Positions 13,813 through 21,830 of a DNA stretch of 21,835 bases are shown piece by piece (positions within the stretch are counted from its first letter, which is position 1; each line of letters opens with the position of its first letter). Position numbers and translations under genes: made by a program. The notes beneath the pieces were generated by a model. The model saw only the letters and a program-made list of their open reading frames with translations. It made no database searches and was not told the origin of the DNA. Source of the stretch: CAZATK01 sp964488085 (GTDB lineage: Bacteria > Patescibacteriota > Minisyncoccia > UBA6257 > UBA11618); contig CAZATK010000009.1 of NCBI GenBank assembly GCA_964488085.1, positions 1 through 21,835 on the forward strand, written 5' to 3'.

Positions 13813-15915
13813 CTACTTCCTCTTCCCTTCAATAATTAACTGCGCGATATTATTGGGAACTTCTTCATAATGATCAAATTCCATCGTGAAAGATCCGCGG
13901 CCTTGGCTCATAGAGCGTAAAGAGGTAGCGTATCCAAACATTTCCGAAAGCGGAATTTTCGTGTCAATGACTTTAGTATGAAAACGATCATTCATTGCTT
14001 CAATTTTTCCTCGCTTGGAATTAACATCGCCAGTCACATCACCTAAAAATTCCGCCGGCACAATAATTTGCACTTTCATAATCGGCTCCATAACCACCGG
14101 ACGCGCGCGTTTAACGGCTTCTTGGAAAGCAATTGAGCCCGCTATTTTGAATGCCGCTTCGGAAGAGTCCACATCATGGAAAGAGCCGTCATATAAAGTC
14201 ACTTTCAAATCCACCATTGGATATTGAGCAATAGCTCCACGACTCGCCGCTTCACGAACGCCCTTCTCCGTAGGTTTAATAAATTCTTGGGGAATAACGC
14301 CTCCTCTAATAACATTTTCAAATTCCAATCCCTTCCCCGGCTCTAATGGCTCTACCTTTAACCAAACATGACCATACTGACCCTTACCACCGGACTGCCT
14401 AATATATTTTCCTTCAGCTTGAGCCGTTCCTTTAATGGTTTCTCTATAAGCCACTTGAGGACGACCGACATTAGCCCCAACACTAAATTCTCTTCGCATA
14501 CGATCAACAATAATATCTAAATGAAGTTCGCCCATACCGGAAATAATTGTTTCTCCAGTTTCTGAATCACCGCTAATTCTAAAAGTTGGGTCCTCTTCGG
14601 AGAGACGCTTTAAAGCAATGCCCATTTTTTCTTGATCGGCTTTAGTTTTTGGTTCAATGCGCATTGAAATAACCGGCTCGGGAAAAACAATTCTTTCTAA
14701 AATAATCGGCTTTTCAGGATCGCAAATAGTGTCGCCAGTGGAAGTATCTTTCGTGCCAACCAGACCGCCAATCTCACCAGAATAAATTTCATCAACATCT
14801 TCACGATGATTGGCATGCAAACGAACGATGCGACCAACTCTTTCCTTAGTATTTTTAGACGAGTTTAAAACATAAGTTCCTTTTTTCAGAGTTCCAGAAT
14901 AAACACGAAAGAAAGTTAAAGCGCCAATAAAGGGGTCGGTGGCAATTTTAAATGCCAAAGAAGCAAAAGGAGCGTCGTCTTTTGCAGGACGTTCTTCTTC
15001 TTGATTGTTTTTTGGATTAATGCCTTTAACCGGAGGCAAGTCAACTGGCGATGGTAAATAATCAACCACCGCATCCAACACCAACTGCACGCCCTTATTT
15101 TTTAAAGCGGAACCAATCAAAACGGGAATGATAGCTATCTTTAGAACGGCTTTTCTTAAAACTCTTTTTAAATCATCTAAACTAATTTCTTTTTTTTCAA
15201 GAAAAGCGTGCATAAGGGAATCGTCTTGCTCCACAATTTTTTCCACCAATTCATTTCTGCGTTTTTCAGCTTCAACTTTTAAATTTTCTGGAATATCTTT
15301 TTCAACTATTATTTCTCCTTTTTCTCCATCAAAGTAATAAGCTCTCATTTTTAATAAGTCTATAATTCCCTCAAAGGCAGATTCCAAACCAATCGGTATT
15401 TGCATCGCCATAGCGTTAGGATTTAATCTGTCTTGAATTGACTTTAAACTACCTTCAAAGCTAGCCCCCAAACGATCTAACTTATTAATAAAACACAAGC
15501 GGGGCACTACATATTCATCAGCATAATGCCAATTGGTTTCTGATTGCGGTTCCACACCAGAAACACCATCAAAAACAACAACAGCGCCGTCTAAAACACG
15601 CATTGATCTTTTAACCTCAATAGTGAAATCAATATGTCCCGGAGTATCAATTAAATTAATCTGATGCTCAAAGGCCTTATTACCCTTGGCATAAGTGGGA
15701 GTCCAGAAACAAGTGGTAGCGGCGGCTGTAATAGTAATGCCACGTTCTCTTTCTTGCTCCATCCAATCCATAACCGTTGTGCCTTCGTGAACCTCTCCAA
15801 TTTTATGAGAAACTCCAGTATAAAAAAGAACCCGCTCCGAAACAGTGGTTTTTCCGGCATCAATATGCGCAATAATGCCTATGTCTCTAACTTTTTCTAT
15901 CGGGTACTGCCTCAT
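13813..15915 (-). CDS. fusA: elongation factor G
   Basis: GTPase that drives translocation and, with RRF, ribosome recycling; 700 aa, full length. G1 AHIDAGKTT (16-24), the switch I RGITITAAATT, G3 DTPGHIDF and G4 NKLD are all present. Domain IV has the GKGQYGHVWLKVEP and GVREAASRG regions; domain V has the EPIMKVQIIVPAEFLGDVTGDVNSKRG motif. It lies between rpsG (6 nt) and the DUF167 gene, in the classic rpsL-rpsG-fusA order. Confidence 0.99.
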   Translation of the reverse strand: MRQYPIEKVRDIGIIAHIDAGKTTVSERVLFYTGVSHKIGEVHEGTTVMDWMEQERERGITITAAATTCFWTPTYAKGNKAFEHQINLIDTPGHIDFTIEVKRSMRVLDGAVVVFDGVSGVEPQSETNWHYADEYVVPRLCFINKLDRLGASFEGSLKSIQDRLNPNAMAMQIPIGLESAFEGIIDLLKMRAYYFDGEKGEIIVEKDIPENLKVEAEKRRNELVEKIVEQDDSLMHAFLEKKEISLDDLKRVLRKAVLKIAIIPVLIGSALKNKGVQLVLDAVVDYLPSPVDLPPVKGINPKNNQEEERPAKDDAPFASLAFKIATDPFIGALTFFRVYSGTLKKGTYVLNSSKNTKERVGRIVRLHANHREDVDEIYSGEIGGLVGTKDTSTGDTICDPEKPIILERIVFPEPVISMRIEPKTKADQEKMGIALKRLSEEDPTFRISGDSETGETIISGMGELHLDIIVDRMRREFSVGANVGRPQVAYRETIKGTAQAEGKYIRQSGGKGQYGHVWLKVEPLEPGKGLEFENVIRGGVIPQEFIKPTEKGVREAASRGAIAQYPMVDLKVTLYDGSFHDVDSSEAAFKIAGSIAFQEAVKRARPVVMEPIMKVQIIVPAEFLGDVTGDVNSKRGKIEAMNDRFHTKVIDTKIPLSEMFGYATSLRSMSQGRGSFTMEFDHYEEVPNNIAQLIIEGKRK

Positions 15916-15921
15916 TGATTC

Positions 15922-16392
15922 TTATTGCCAGCTCAAGTGGGCAAAAGCTCTATTGGCTTCTGCCATGCGATGAACATCCTGTTTTTTCTTAATGGCCGCT
16001 CCCTCGTTTTTAAAAGCTGACAAAATTTCTTCAGCTAATTTAATAGCCATTTCTTTTCCTTTTTTGGATCGAGCCGCTTCAATAATCCAACGAACTGACA
16101 ACATAAACTTGCGCTCCGCCCTTACCGGCTTAGGAACTTGATAATTAGCGCCACCGATACGACGACTGGCAACCTCTGTTAACGGAGAAACATTTTCTAA
16201 TGCCTTTTCAAAAACAGAAAGTGGTTCTTGATTAATTTGTTTATTAATTAAATCAAAAGCATTATACAAAATTTTTTCCGCAATAGATTTCTTTCCATCT
16301 TCCATTAAATAGTTAATAAATCTGCTGACGGCAATGCTGTTATATTTTAAATCCGGTCTATATTGTCTTTTGTGAACTCTTTTTTTACGCAT
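15922..16392 (-). CDS. rpsG: 30S ribosomal protein S7 (uS7)
   Basis: Primary 16S rRNA binder of the 30S head, 156 aa. Motifs: RPDLKYNSIAVSRFINYLMEDGKKSIAEKI, VEVASRRIGGANYQVP-like (TEVASRRIGGANYQVPKPV), and the C-terminal HRMAEANRAFAHLSW. It is 5 nt after rpsL. Confidence 0.98.
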   Translation of the reverse strand: MRKKRVHKRQYRPDLKYNSIAVSRFINYLMEDGKKSIAEKILYNAFDLINKQINQEPLSVFEKALENVSPLTEVASRRIGGANYQVPKPVRAERKFMLSVRWIIEAARSKKGKEMAIKLAEEILSAFKNEGAAIKKKQDVHRMAEANRAFAHLSWQ

Positions 16393-16397
16393 AATAA

Positions 16398-16814
16398 TTA
16401 AGCCGTCGCCTTAGGCCTTTTAGCTCCATATTTTGATCTTTGCTGATGTCTTTGAACGCCAGTAGTATCTAAAACCCCTCGCACAATATGATAACGAACA
16501 CCTGGCAAATCTTTTACCCTACCACCACGAATTACAACCACCGAGTGCTCTTGCAAGGCATGCCCTTCTCCAGGAATATATGCGGTAACTTCTTGACCAT
16601 TGGTAAGTCTTACACGAGCCACTTTACGCAAAGCGGAATTTGGCTTTTTAGGAGTGGTGGTAAAAACTTTAACACACACGCCTCTTTTAAATGGAGATGC
16701 GGATTGAACCGGTTTGTTTTGCAAATAGTTAAAATAGCGCGATAAAGCCGGGGCTTTGGATTTGCTGATTAATTTCTTTCTTCCTTTTTTTAATAATTGC
16801 CTAATTGTAGACAT
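16398..16814 (-). CDS. rpsL: 30S ribosomal protein S12 (uS12)
   Basis: Decoding-centre protein, 138 aa. It contains TTPKKPNSALRKVARVRLTNG and PGEGHALQEHSVVVIRGGRV, the loops whose mutations give streptomycin resistance in other bacteria. The decoding Lys residues are wild type. An insertion of about 12 residues between APAL and PFKRGVC resembles the form found in Firmicutes. It follows the M50 protease gene by 18-19 nt. Confidence 0.98.
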   Translation of the reverse strand: MSTIRQLLKKGRKKLISKSKAPALSRYFNYLQNKPVQSASPFKRGVCVKVFTTTPKKPNSALRKVARVRLTNGQEVTAYIPGEGHALQEHSVVVIRGGRVKDLPGVRYHIVRGVLDTTGVQRHQQRSKYGAKRPKATA

Positions 16815-16832
16815 GTGAGGGTGAGCGTAACA

Positions 16833-17459
16833 TTAAACGCCCACTAATGTCAAAAGTAAATAATATAATGCCTCAATAATAAAGTATAAATAAGACAATC
16901 CAAAAAAAATAAATAATAAAATTAAAATCAAACTATTTCTTTCTAGAAACGATTCAATTTTATAATATTTGGATGGTAAAATTGAAAATAAAATTTTTGA
17001 GCCATCCAATGGCGGTATGGGCGCTAAGTTAAATACAGCTAATAACAAATTGATAAAAATAATTAATTTAAAAGCCACTATAATTCCTAAACCCAAATGA
17101 AATATAATCGCAAACTTCAGCAATAAAGCGAAAATAAGAACTAAAAAAAAGTTGCTGGCGGGACCGGCAACCGCTATTAAACCCCCGCCTAATTTTGGAT
17201 TTTTTAAATTAAACGGATTATAAGGTACGGGCTTGGCCCATCCCACCACTATTGATTTAAGACCAAAAAACAATGGCAACGATAGCATTAGGGGTAAGAT
17301 AATTGATCCGAAGGGGTCAATATGTTTAAGCGGATTTAAAGTTAAACGCCCCATTTTTTTAGCAGTGTCATCACCTAAATAAAAAGCTACCGCTCCGTGA
17401 GAAACCTCATGCACTATCACAGAAAAAAGTAGAACGACTAACTGAAAAACGATATCCAT
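16833..17459 (-). CDS. site-2 protease family M50 metallopeptidase
   Basis: Integral-membrane zinc protease, about 208 aa. The catalytic HEVSH (17-21) lies in the first transmembrane helix. A conserved NPLKH follows at 42-46, and the second zinc-ligand motif NLAPIPPLDGS (144-154) is intact, so it should be active. Four to six hydrophobic segments cover most of the chain. No PDZ domain is present. The ATG at 17459 was chosen over a GTG at 17465. It lies between a nucleotidyltransferase gene and rpsL and is probably cotranscribed with both. The substrate is unknown. Confidence 0.9.
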   Translation of the reverse strand: MDIVFQLVVLLFSVIVHEVSHGAVAFYLGDDTAKKMGRLTLNPLKHIDPFGSIILPLMLSLPLFFGLKSIVVGWAKPVPYNPFNLKNPKLGGGLIAVAGPASNFFLVLIFALLLKFAIIFHLGLGIIVAFKLIIFINLLLAVFNLAPIPPLDGSKILFSILPSKYYKIESFLERNSLILILLFIFFGLSYLYFIIEALYYLLLTLVGV

Positions 17460-17471
17460 TATCACGTCATT

Positions 17472-18170
17472 TTAGCACTTGTGGTGAGCCGCGTCGAACC
17501 ATTGTTCAGCTTTTATTAAATCTTCGGGAAAACCTATTGGTATCCATTTGTCAGTAAAAATCACATTCACGAAATGATCTTTGGCCATTTTTTCTATTGC
17601 CACAGACAAATACTCATCTCCATTACTTGCTGTCCCCGGATAATAATTAAAAATTTCGGTATCTAGCAACATAACGCTGGTAAGAGCTAAATCAGTTGGA
17701 GGTCGTTCTGGTTTTTCTAAAATCGCCAACAGAGATCCATCAGGACGAAGCTGAACTACTCCAAACTTAGTTGCATCCTTAACTTTTGATACGACTATCC
17801 CTTTTTTATAATTTAAACATTCTTTTATGCATTTATTATCTATTAAATCATCGGCATAAAAAACAAAAAATTTTTCTCCCGGAATTAATAAATTTTGACA
17901 AGCCTTCAAGGCAGCATAAGTGCCCTTAACATTATCAGATTGACGCACGTAGGTAACTTTTCTGCTATAAAATTTAGAACCACAATGATCCATGATTTTG
18001 TCTCCCAAATAACGAATGACAATAATCAATTCATTAATTTCTTTGGGAAATTTGGAAACTAAGTGGTCCAGCAAAGTTAGCTTGCCAATTTTTAATAAAG
18101 GTTTAGGATAATCAGTGGTTAAGGGACGCATCCTAATGCCTTCTCCTGCGGCTAAAATTATGGCTTTCAT
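17472..18170 (-). CDS. sugar-1-phosphate nucleotidyltransferase family protein
   Basis: GT-A-like NTP transferase, 232 aa, of the GlmU-N/RmlA/GalU type. The nucleotide-binding signature LAAGEGIRMRPLT (6-18) and YPKPLL are present, followed by a YADDLI metal-site motif and LEKPERP. No left-handed beta-helix acetyltransferase domain follows, so it is not full GlmU. The exact sugar and base cannot be read from sequence. It heads the unit leading into the M50 protease and rpsL, and its start overlaps the divergent YvcK-HAD gene by 11 nt. Confidence 0.88.
   Translation of the reverse strand: MKAIILAAGEGIRMRPLTTDYPKPLLKIGKLTLLDHLVSKFPKEINELIIVIRYLGDKIMDHCGSKFYSRKVTYVRQSDNVKGTYAALKACQNLLIPGEKFFVFYADDLIDNKCIKECLNYKKGIVVSKVKDATKFGVVQLRPDGSLLAILEKPERPPTDLALTSVMLLDTEIFNYYPGTASNGDEYLSVAIEKMAKDHFVNVIFTDKWIPIGFPEDLIKAEQWFDAAHHKC
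18082..18109 (+). promoter_or_regulatory. candidate promoter for the YvcK-HAD gene
   Basis: TTGCCA (18082-18087) and TAGGAT (18104-18109), 16 bp apart, lie inside the antisense coding region of the nucleotidyltransferase. The match is modest. A start near 18116 would allow translation from the ATG at 18136 or 18160. Confidence 0.35.
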
Positions 18171-19497
18171 AAATAAAAAAATAGTTGTTATTGGCGGCGG
18201 AAACGGAATTTATAATTTATTATTAGGCCTCAGTCAATACCCTGTCCAATTATCAGCTATCGTTTCCGCTCTAGATAATGGCGGTTCTACCGGCATAATA
18301 AGAAAAGAATATCACACAATTGCCATTGGCGATTTAAGAAGATCGATTATCGGACTCTCGTCATTGCCCAAGGATTTAAAAGAGATAATGTGGCATCGCT
18401 TTAATTCGGGGTTCTTAAAGGGACATTCTTTAGGGAATTTAATCATACTAGCCGTTTTACAGCAAGGTAAAGATATAAACAAAATTTTTCAAATAAAGGG
18501 AAAAGTTATTCCCGTAACTTTAGAAAATGCCCATTTATACGCCAAGCTGGAGAATAATCAGATTATAGAAGGCGAAACTAATATTGATATACCCAAACAT
18601 GATACGCATTTGAAAATTAAAGAGATATTTATTAAACCAAAAGTTCAAGCCAACAATGAGGCAATCCGAGCTATAAAAAAAGCCGATGTAATTATTTTAG
18701 GGCCCGGAGATTTATATACGAGTATTATTCCAAACTTTTTAGTAAATGGAATTAGTGAATCAATAAAAAAATCTCGCGCCAAAAAAATATTCATTTGCAA
18801 TCTTCAAAACAAATTAGGAGAAACTAACGGTTTTTATCCGGCGGATTTTGTTTTAGAAATAGAAAAATATTTAGGAAAAAATGTTTTAGACCATGTTATA
18901 TTACCAGACAAAAAAATTGCTGATAAAAAAAATCCTAATAATCACGATTCAAAAAAAATAAGCGAATTGATATTAAAATTAATAAAACGAGAAATTCCAA
19001 AACAGAAAAAATCGATTTTGGTCTTAGATTTTGATGATACTTTATTTAATACGCATCATTTAAAAGAACTTCATCCGGATTATAAGGATAATCCCCCAAA
19101 AACCTACCATCTCGATTATCGGTCTTTTGTTTTTCCTGACGCATTAAAATTTCTTCAACAAAGCGACCATAAAAAGTTCGTATTATCTCACGCCCCAAAA
19201 CGATATTTGTCCTATCAAAAAAATAAAATGAAAAGATCCGGCATTTCTCATTATTTTCAAAAAATACATATCACGCATGAATCAGATAAAGTCGCGGAAA
19301 TGAAGAAAATAATTGATAAGAATTCTTATTCCTCTATATATTTTGTTGACGATAAAACCGAACCTTTAGAATCTGTAAAGAAAATGTTTCCTCAAATTAA
19401 GACGATTAAAATAAAAAGATTTAAGCATCAAGAAGAAGCCGACTCTCCTTATATAGATTTAGAAATTAAAAATTTATTTCCTCTTTTGAGCGTGTGA
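18160..19497 (+). CDS. YvcK/CofD-like protein fused to a HAD-like phosphatase domain
   Basis: A two-domain protein of 445 aa from the chosen ATG. Residues 1 to about 265 match the YvcK (gluconeogenesis factor, UDP-GlcNAc-binding) family: IGGGNG (11-16), DNGGSTG (39-45), GDLRR (57-61), KGHSLGNL (87-94) and GPGDLYTSIIPNFLV. After a Lys-rich linker, residues about 285-440 form a HAD fold: DFDDT (Asp290/Asp292), Ser343 in VLSHA, a likely Lys377, and acidic Asp397/Asp398 in FVDDKTEP. All four HAD motifs are present. The frame is continuous. An ATG at 18136 with AAGGGA upstream is an alternative start. Its 3' end overlaps a small antisense ORF by 24 nt. Confidence 0.88.
   Translation: MAFINKKIVVIGGGNGIYNLLLGLSQYPVQLSAIVSALDNGGSTGIIRKEYHTIAIGDLRRSIIGLSSLPKDLKEIMWHRFNSGFLKGHSLGNLIILAVLQQGKDINKIFQIKGKVIPVTLENAHLYAKLENNQIIEGETNIDIPKHDTHLKIKEIFIKPKVQANNEAIRAIKKADVIILGPGDLYTSIIPNFLVNGISESIKKSRAKKIFICNLQNKLGETNGFYPADFVLEIEKYLGKNVLDHVILPDKKIADKKNPNNHDSKKISELILKLIKREIPKQKKSILVLDFDDTLFNTHHLKELHPDYKDNPPKTYHLDYRSFVFPDALKFLQQSDHKKFVLSHAPKRYLSYQKNKMKRSGISHYFQKIHITHESDKVAEMKKIIDKNSYSSIYFVDDKTEPLESVKKMFPQIKTIKIKRFKHQEEADSPYIDLEIKNLFPLLSV
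18209..18237 (-). promoter_or_regulatory. promoter for the nucleotidyltransferase-M50-rpsL unit, inside yvcK coding sequence
   Basis: Minus-strand TTGACT (18232-18237), a 17-bp spacer and TATAAA (18209-18214) place the start about 32 nt before the ATG at 18170. The element lies entirely within codons 17-26 of the opposite-strand YvcK-HAD gene. Confidence 0.65.
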
Positions 19498-19611
19498 CCG
19501 CAAGGACTGCCGAGGCACATTGTTCTGCCTACACCAAAAACAAGTTTTTAGCATCGGTTTATTGCAATTCTTGCACGAAATTTTTTTAATCTTATTGAGG
19601 TTTTCTCTCAC
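19474..19611 (-). CDS. possible 45-aa zinc-ribbon protein
   Basis: Begins with GTG 5 nt after the stop of the cupredoxin-like gene. It encodes a very basic peptide with two CxxC pairs (Cys13/Cys16 and Cys24/Cys27) spaced by seven residues: CKNCNKPMLKTCFWC. The tail is Arg/Lys-rich (RQSLRSHAQKRK). It looks like a small zinc ribbon, perhaps RNA- or ribosome-associated, but does not match L32, L36 or S14 by eye. There is no Shine-Dalgarno, and it overlaps the convergent YvcK-HAD gene by 24 nt. It fills an otherwise empty 119-nt gap. Confidence 0.45.
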   Translation of the reverse strand: MRENLNKIKKISCKNCNKPMLKTCFWCRQNNVPRQSLRSHAQKRK

Positions 19612-19616
19612 ATTCT

Positions 19617-20018
19617 TTATTCTACCACCACCGAACCAAAATCTTTAGGATTCAAATGATTGTGATATTTCCATTCCCCAACCTCAGTAAAGGTATACTC
19701 ATAATCTCCGCCTTCCTCTAATTGGTCAAATCCCGGAAGAACTTCATGAGTTGGATGTTGCGCGGAAGCTACCCACATTTCATTAGAGCTATCGTTCACA
19801 AAACTCACCGTATCACCAACTTTAACCTTAATCATATTAGGAGAAAAACCTTCATCCGTATAAACGACCTCGTTATCTACCATCGCTTCAACGTCTTCTA
19901 AACCCGTCAACTCTTGTTGTAGATCAACCTGATTACTAGAAATCCACCACTTATAACCAAACCAAACGACCACTAAAACTACCGCCAAATAAACGACTAA
20001 TTTTATATTTTTGTTCAT
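19617..20018 (-). CDS. membrane-anchored cupredoxin-like protein lacking the blue-copper Cys
   Basis: 133 aa. An uncleaved-type N-terminal membrane helix (about 7-24) precedes an acidic linker and a cupredoxin beta-sandwich with FSPNMIKVKVGDTVSFVN (58-75). The usual metal loop (Y-x-C-x-x-H-x-x-x-x-M) reads YHNHLNPKDFGSVVV (118-132), so the Cys and Met ligands are absent. His88, His91, His119 and His121 remain as possible metal ligands. The domain should face outside the cell. It starts 24 nt after the pyrG stop on the same strand. Electron transfer of the plastocyanin type is unlikely; metal binding or a structural role is possible. Confidence 0.85.
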   Translation of the reverse strand: MNKNIKLVVYLAVVLVVVWFGYKWWISSNQVDLQQELTGLEDVEAMVDNEVVYTDEGFSPNMIKVKVGDTVSFVNDSSNEMWVASAQHPTHEVLPGFDQLEEGGDYEYTFTEVGEWKYHNHLNPKDFGSVVVE

Positions 20019-20042
20019 AGGGACAATTGTAGCAAATATATT

Positions 20043-21701
20043 TTATTTGTCCAGAACAGCTTTAATTAGTCCTAAAAAAATAGGATGTGGATGCAGTGGC
20101 CTTGATTTAAATTCTGGATGAAATTGAGTGGCAATAAAATAAGGATGATTTGGCAACTCAATAATTTCTACTAAATTTCTTCCCGGATTAATGCCGGAAA
20201 CTAACAATCCCCTTTCCGTTATTTGCTCAAGATATTCATTGTTAAATTCATAACGATGACGATGACGCTCTTCAATAAGAGTTCTTGTTTTATTTAAAAA
20301 CTGCCAATATGAAGCGTTTTGATAGGCCTTAGCCACTCTACTTGTGGGCAATAATTGGCATTTATAATTGCCTAGCCTCATGGAACCGCCGTAATTTTTA
20401 GCCAGTAATTTTTCTTTCTGTTCCGGCAAAATATTAATAACCGGAAAAGAAGTCGCGCTATCACATTCTGTGGTGTGAGCGCCTTTTAATTTACAAACAT
20501 TGCGCGCAAATTCTATAACTGCCAATTGCATACCGTAACATAGTCCAAGATACGGAATATTATTTTTACGGGCAAAAGAAATTACATTGATTTTCCCTTC
20601 AACTCCTCTATCTCCAAATCCGCCGGGAACGATAATAGCATCATAATTATTTAATTCTAATAGTGCTTTTTTATTTTTTTCGTACATTCCAGAATCTAAC
20701 CAATGAATATCTGGCTTCACATTTAAGTAATAAGCAGCGTGTTTTACCGCCTCAATGACAGATATATAAGAATCGCTTAAAACAAAGTTTCCTGTTTCAA
20801 AATATTTGCCGACAATGGCAATTTTAACTTCTCTTTCTAAATTATTTATTTTTTTAATAAATTTTTTCCAATTGCCTAAATAATTGTTTTTAGAATTCAA
20901 TCCCAATTTTTTAATAATTTTTTCATCTAAATGCTCCTTTGCAAAATTTAATGGAATCTCATAAATATTTTCTACATCCGGAGCTGATATGACATTTTCA
21001 GTTTGAACATTGCAAAAAGTGGAAATTTTTTCTTTTCTAACCGAATCTATTGGATGACTAGAGCGACCTAAAATAAATTGCGGTTGAATGCCGGCAGAAT
21101 TAAGAGTACGAACCGCGTGCTGAGTGGGCTTAGATTTCATTTCTCCTATTTTTCCCGGAATAGGCAAATAAGTGACTAAAATCCAAAGAACATTTTCAGG
21201 GGTTTTTAATTGCATAAGACGACCTGCTTCTAAAAATATTAAATTCTGATATTCGCCAACTGTTCCGCCAATTTCAACAATAATAATATCCGCTTTGCTG
21301 TTTTCCGCTGCCTTGTTTAATCTATCAATTATTTCTTGTGTGATATGAGGTATAGTTTCAACACATTTCCCCTTGTATCCTAAATTTCTTTCCCGCTCTA
21401 TTACCGATGAATAAACTTGTCCGGTTGTCATATAATTTATGCGGGTAATTTCAATATCCAGAAATCTTTCATAATTGCCAATATCTTGATCACATTCCAA
21501 ACCATCTTTTGTAACAAAAACTTCCCCGTGCTCGGTGGGATTCATTGTGCCAGCATCTATGTTTATATAGGGGTCAATTTTGACAGCGCTTACTTTATAT
21601 CCACGCTTCTGCAAGAGCAGAGCAATTGAGGCAACAGCCGTTCCTTTGCCAACGCCAGAAATAACTCCGCCAACTACAAAAATAAATTTCGTTTTAGACA
21701 T
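20043..21701 (-). CDS. pyrG: CTP synthase
   Basis: Makes CTP from UTP, ATP and glutamine, 552 aa. The synthetase domain starts KFIFVVGGVISGVGKG with the P-loop Lys19. EIGGTVGEYQNLIFLEAGR follows; canonical enzymes have GDIES at this site. The class I glutamine amidotransferase domain has GLCYGMQ with nucleophile Cys388 and TQFHPEF with His528 and Glu530. The start ATG at 21701 matches the family N-terminus and lies directly against the tRNA-Ser CCA end, with no spacer and no Shine-Dalgarno. An in-frame upstream ATG at 21791 would translate the tRNA and is rejected. Confidence 0.97.
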   Translation of the reverse strand: MSKTKFIFVVGGVISGVGKGTAVASIALLLQKRGYKVSAVKIDPYINIDAGTMNPTEHGEVFVTKDGLECDQDIGNYERFLDIEITRINYMTTGQVYSSVIERERNLGYKGKCVETIPHITQEIIDRLNKAAENSKADIIIVEIGGTVGEYQNLIFLEAGRLMQLKTPENVLWILVTYLPIPGKIGEMKSKPTQHAVRTLNSAGIQPQFILGRSSHPIDSVRKEKISTFCNVQTENVISAPDVENIYEIPLNFAKEHLDEKIIKKLGLNSKNNYLGNWKKFIKKINNLEREVKIAIVGKYFETGNFVLSDSYISVIEAVKHAAYYLNVKPDIHWLDSGMYEKNKKALLELNNYDAIIVPGGFGDRGVEGKINVISFARKNNIPYLGLCYGMQLAVIEFARNVCKLKGAHTTECDSATSFPVINILPEQKEKLLAKNYGGSMRLGNYKCQLLPTSRVAKAYQNASYWQFLNKTRTLIEERHRHRYEFNNEYLEQITERGLLVSGINPGRNLVEIIELPNHPYFIATQFHPEFKSRPLHPHPIFLGLIKAVLDK

Positions 21702-21789
21702 TGGCGGAGAGGGAGGGATTCGAACCCTCGATACCTTGCGGTAAACATGCTTTCCAAGCATGCGCACTAGGCCACTATGCGACCTCTCC
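21702..21789 (-). tRNA. tRNA-Ser (anticodon GGA)
   Basis: 88 nt with encoded CCA. The acceptor stem GGAGAGG pairs with CCTCTCC, followed by discriminator G and CCA. The anticodon arm is CATGC-TTGGAAA-GCATG, anticodon GGA, reading TCC/TCT serine codons. A long class II variable arm (about TTTACCGCAAGGTATC) and the T-arm GAGGGTTCGAATCCCTC are present. Its CCA is followed immediately by the pyrG start codon. Confidence 0.97.
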
Positions 21790-21802
21790 AATGTTATTAG
21801 TT

Positions 21803-21830
21803 ATTGTACAGAGGTTTTTAATTAAGGCAA
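21803..21830 (-). promoter_or_regulatory. candidate promoter for tRNA-Ser-pyrG
   Basis: Minus-strand TTGCCT (21825-21830), a 16-bp spacer and TACAAT (21803-21808) predict a start near 21796, about 7 nt before the tRNA 5' end. The same transcript would run into pyrG. Confidence 0.55.

Noticed and set aside
13812..13832. TTG at 13832 as start of the DUF167 gene
   Set aside because: It gives a 20-nt overlap with fusA and seven residues not found in the family. The GTG at 13811 matches the family start.
18115..18159. GTG at 18115 as start of the YvcK-HAD gene
   Set aside because: It adds residues outside the family N-terminus, which fits the ATG at 18160, and it lies at or before the predicted transcription start. 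The ATG at 18136 remains a weaker option.
19474..19611. Small Cys-pair ORF as ribosomal protein L32 or L36
   Set aside because: The Cys spacing (x7 between pairs) and the flanking residues do not fit L32 (x9, with an N-terminal AVPKRK-type tail) or L36.
21702..21791. In-frame extension of pyrG upstream to an ATG at 21791
   Set aside because: The extra 30 residues are the antisense-independent translation of the tRNA-Ser gene itself. The CTP synthase family N-terminus begins at the ATG at 21701.
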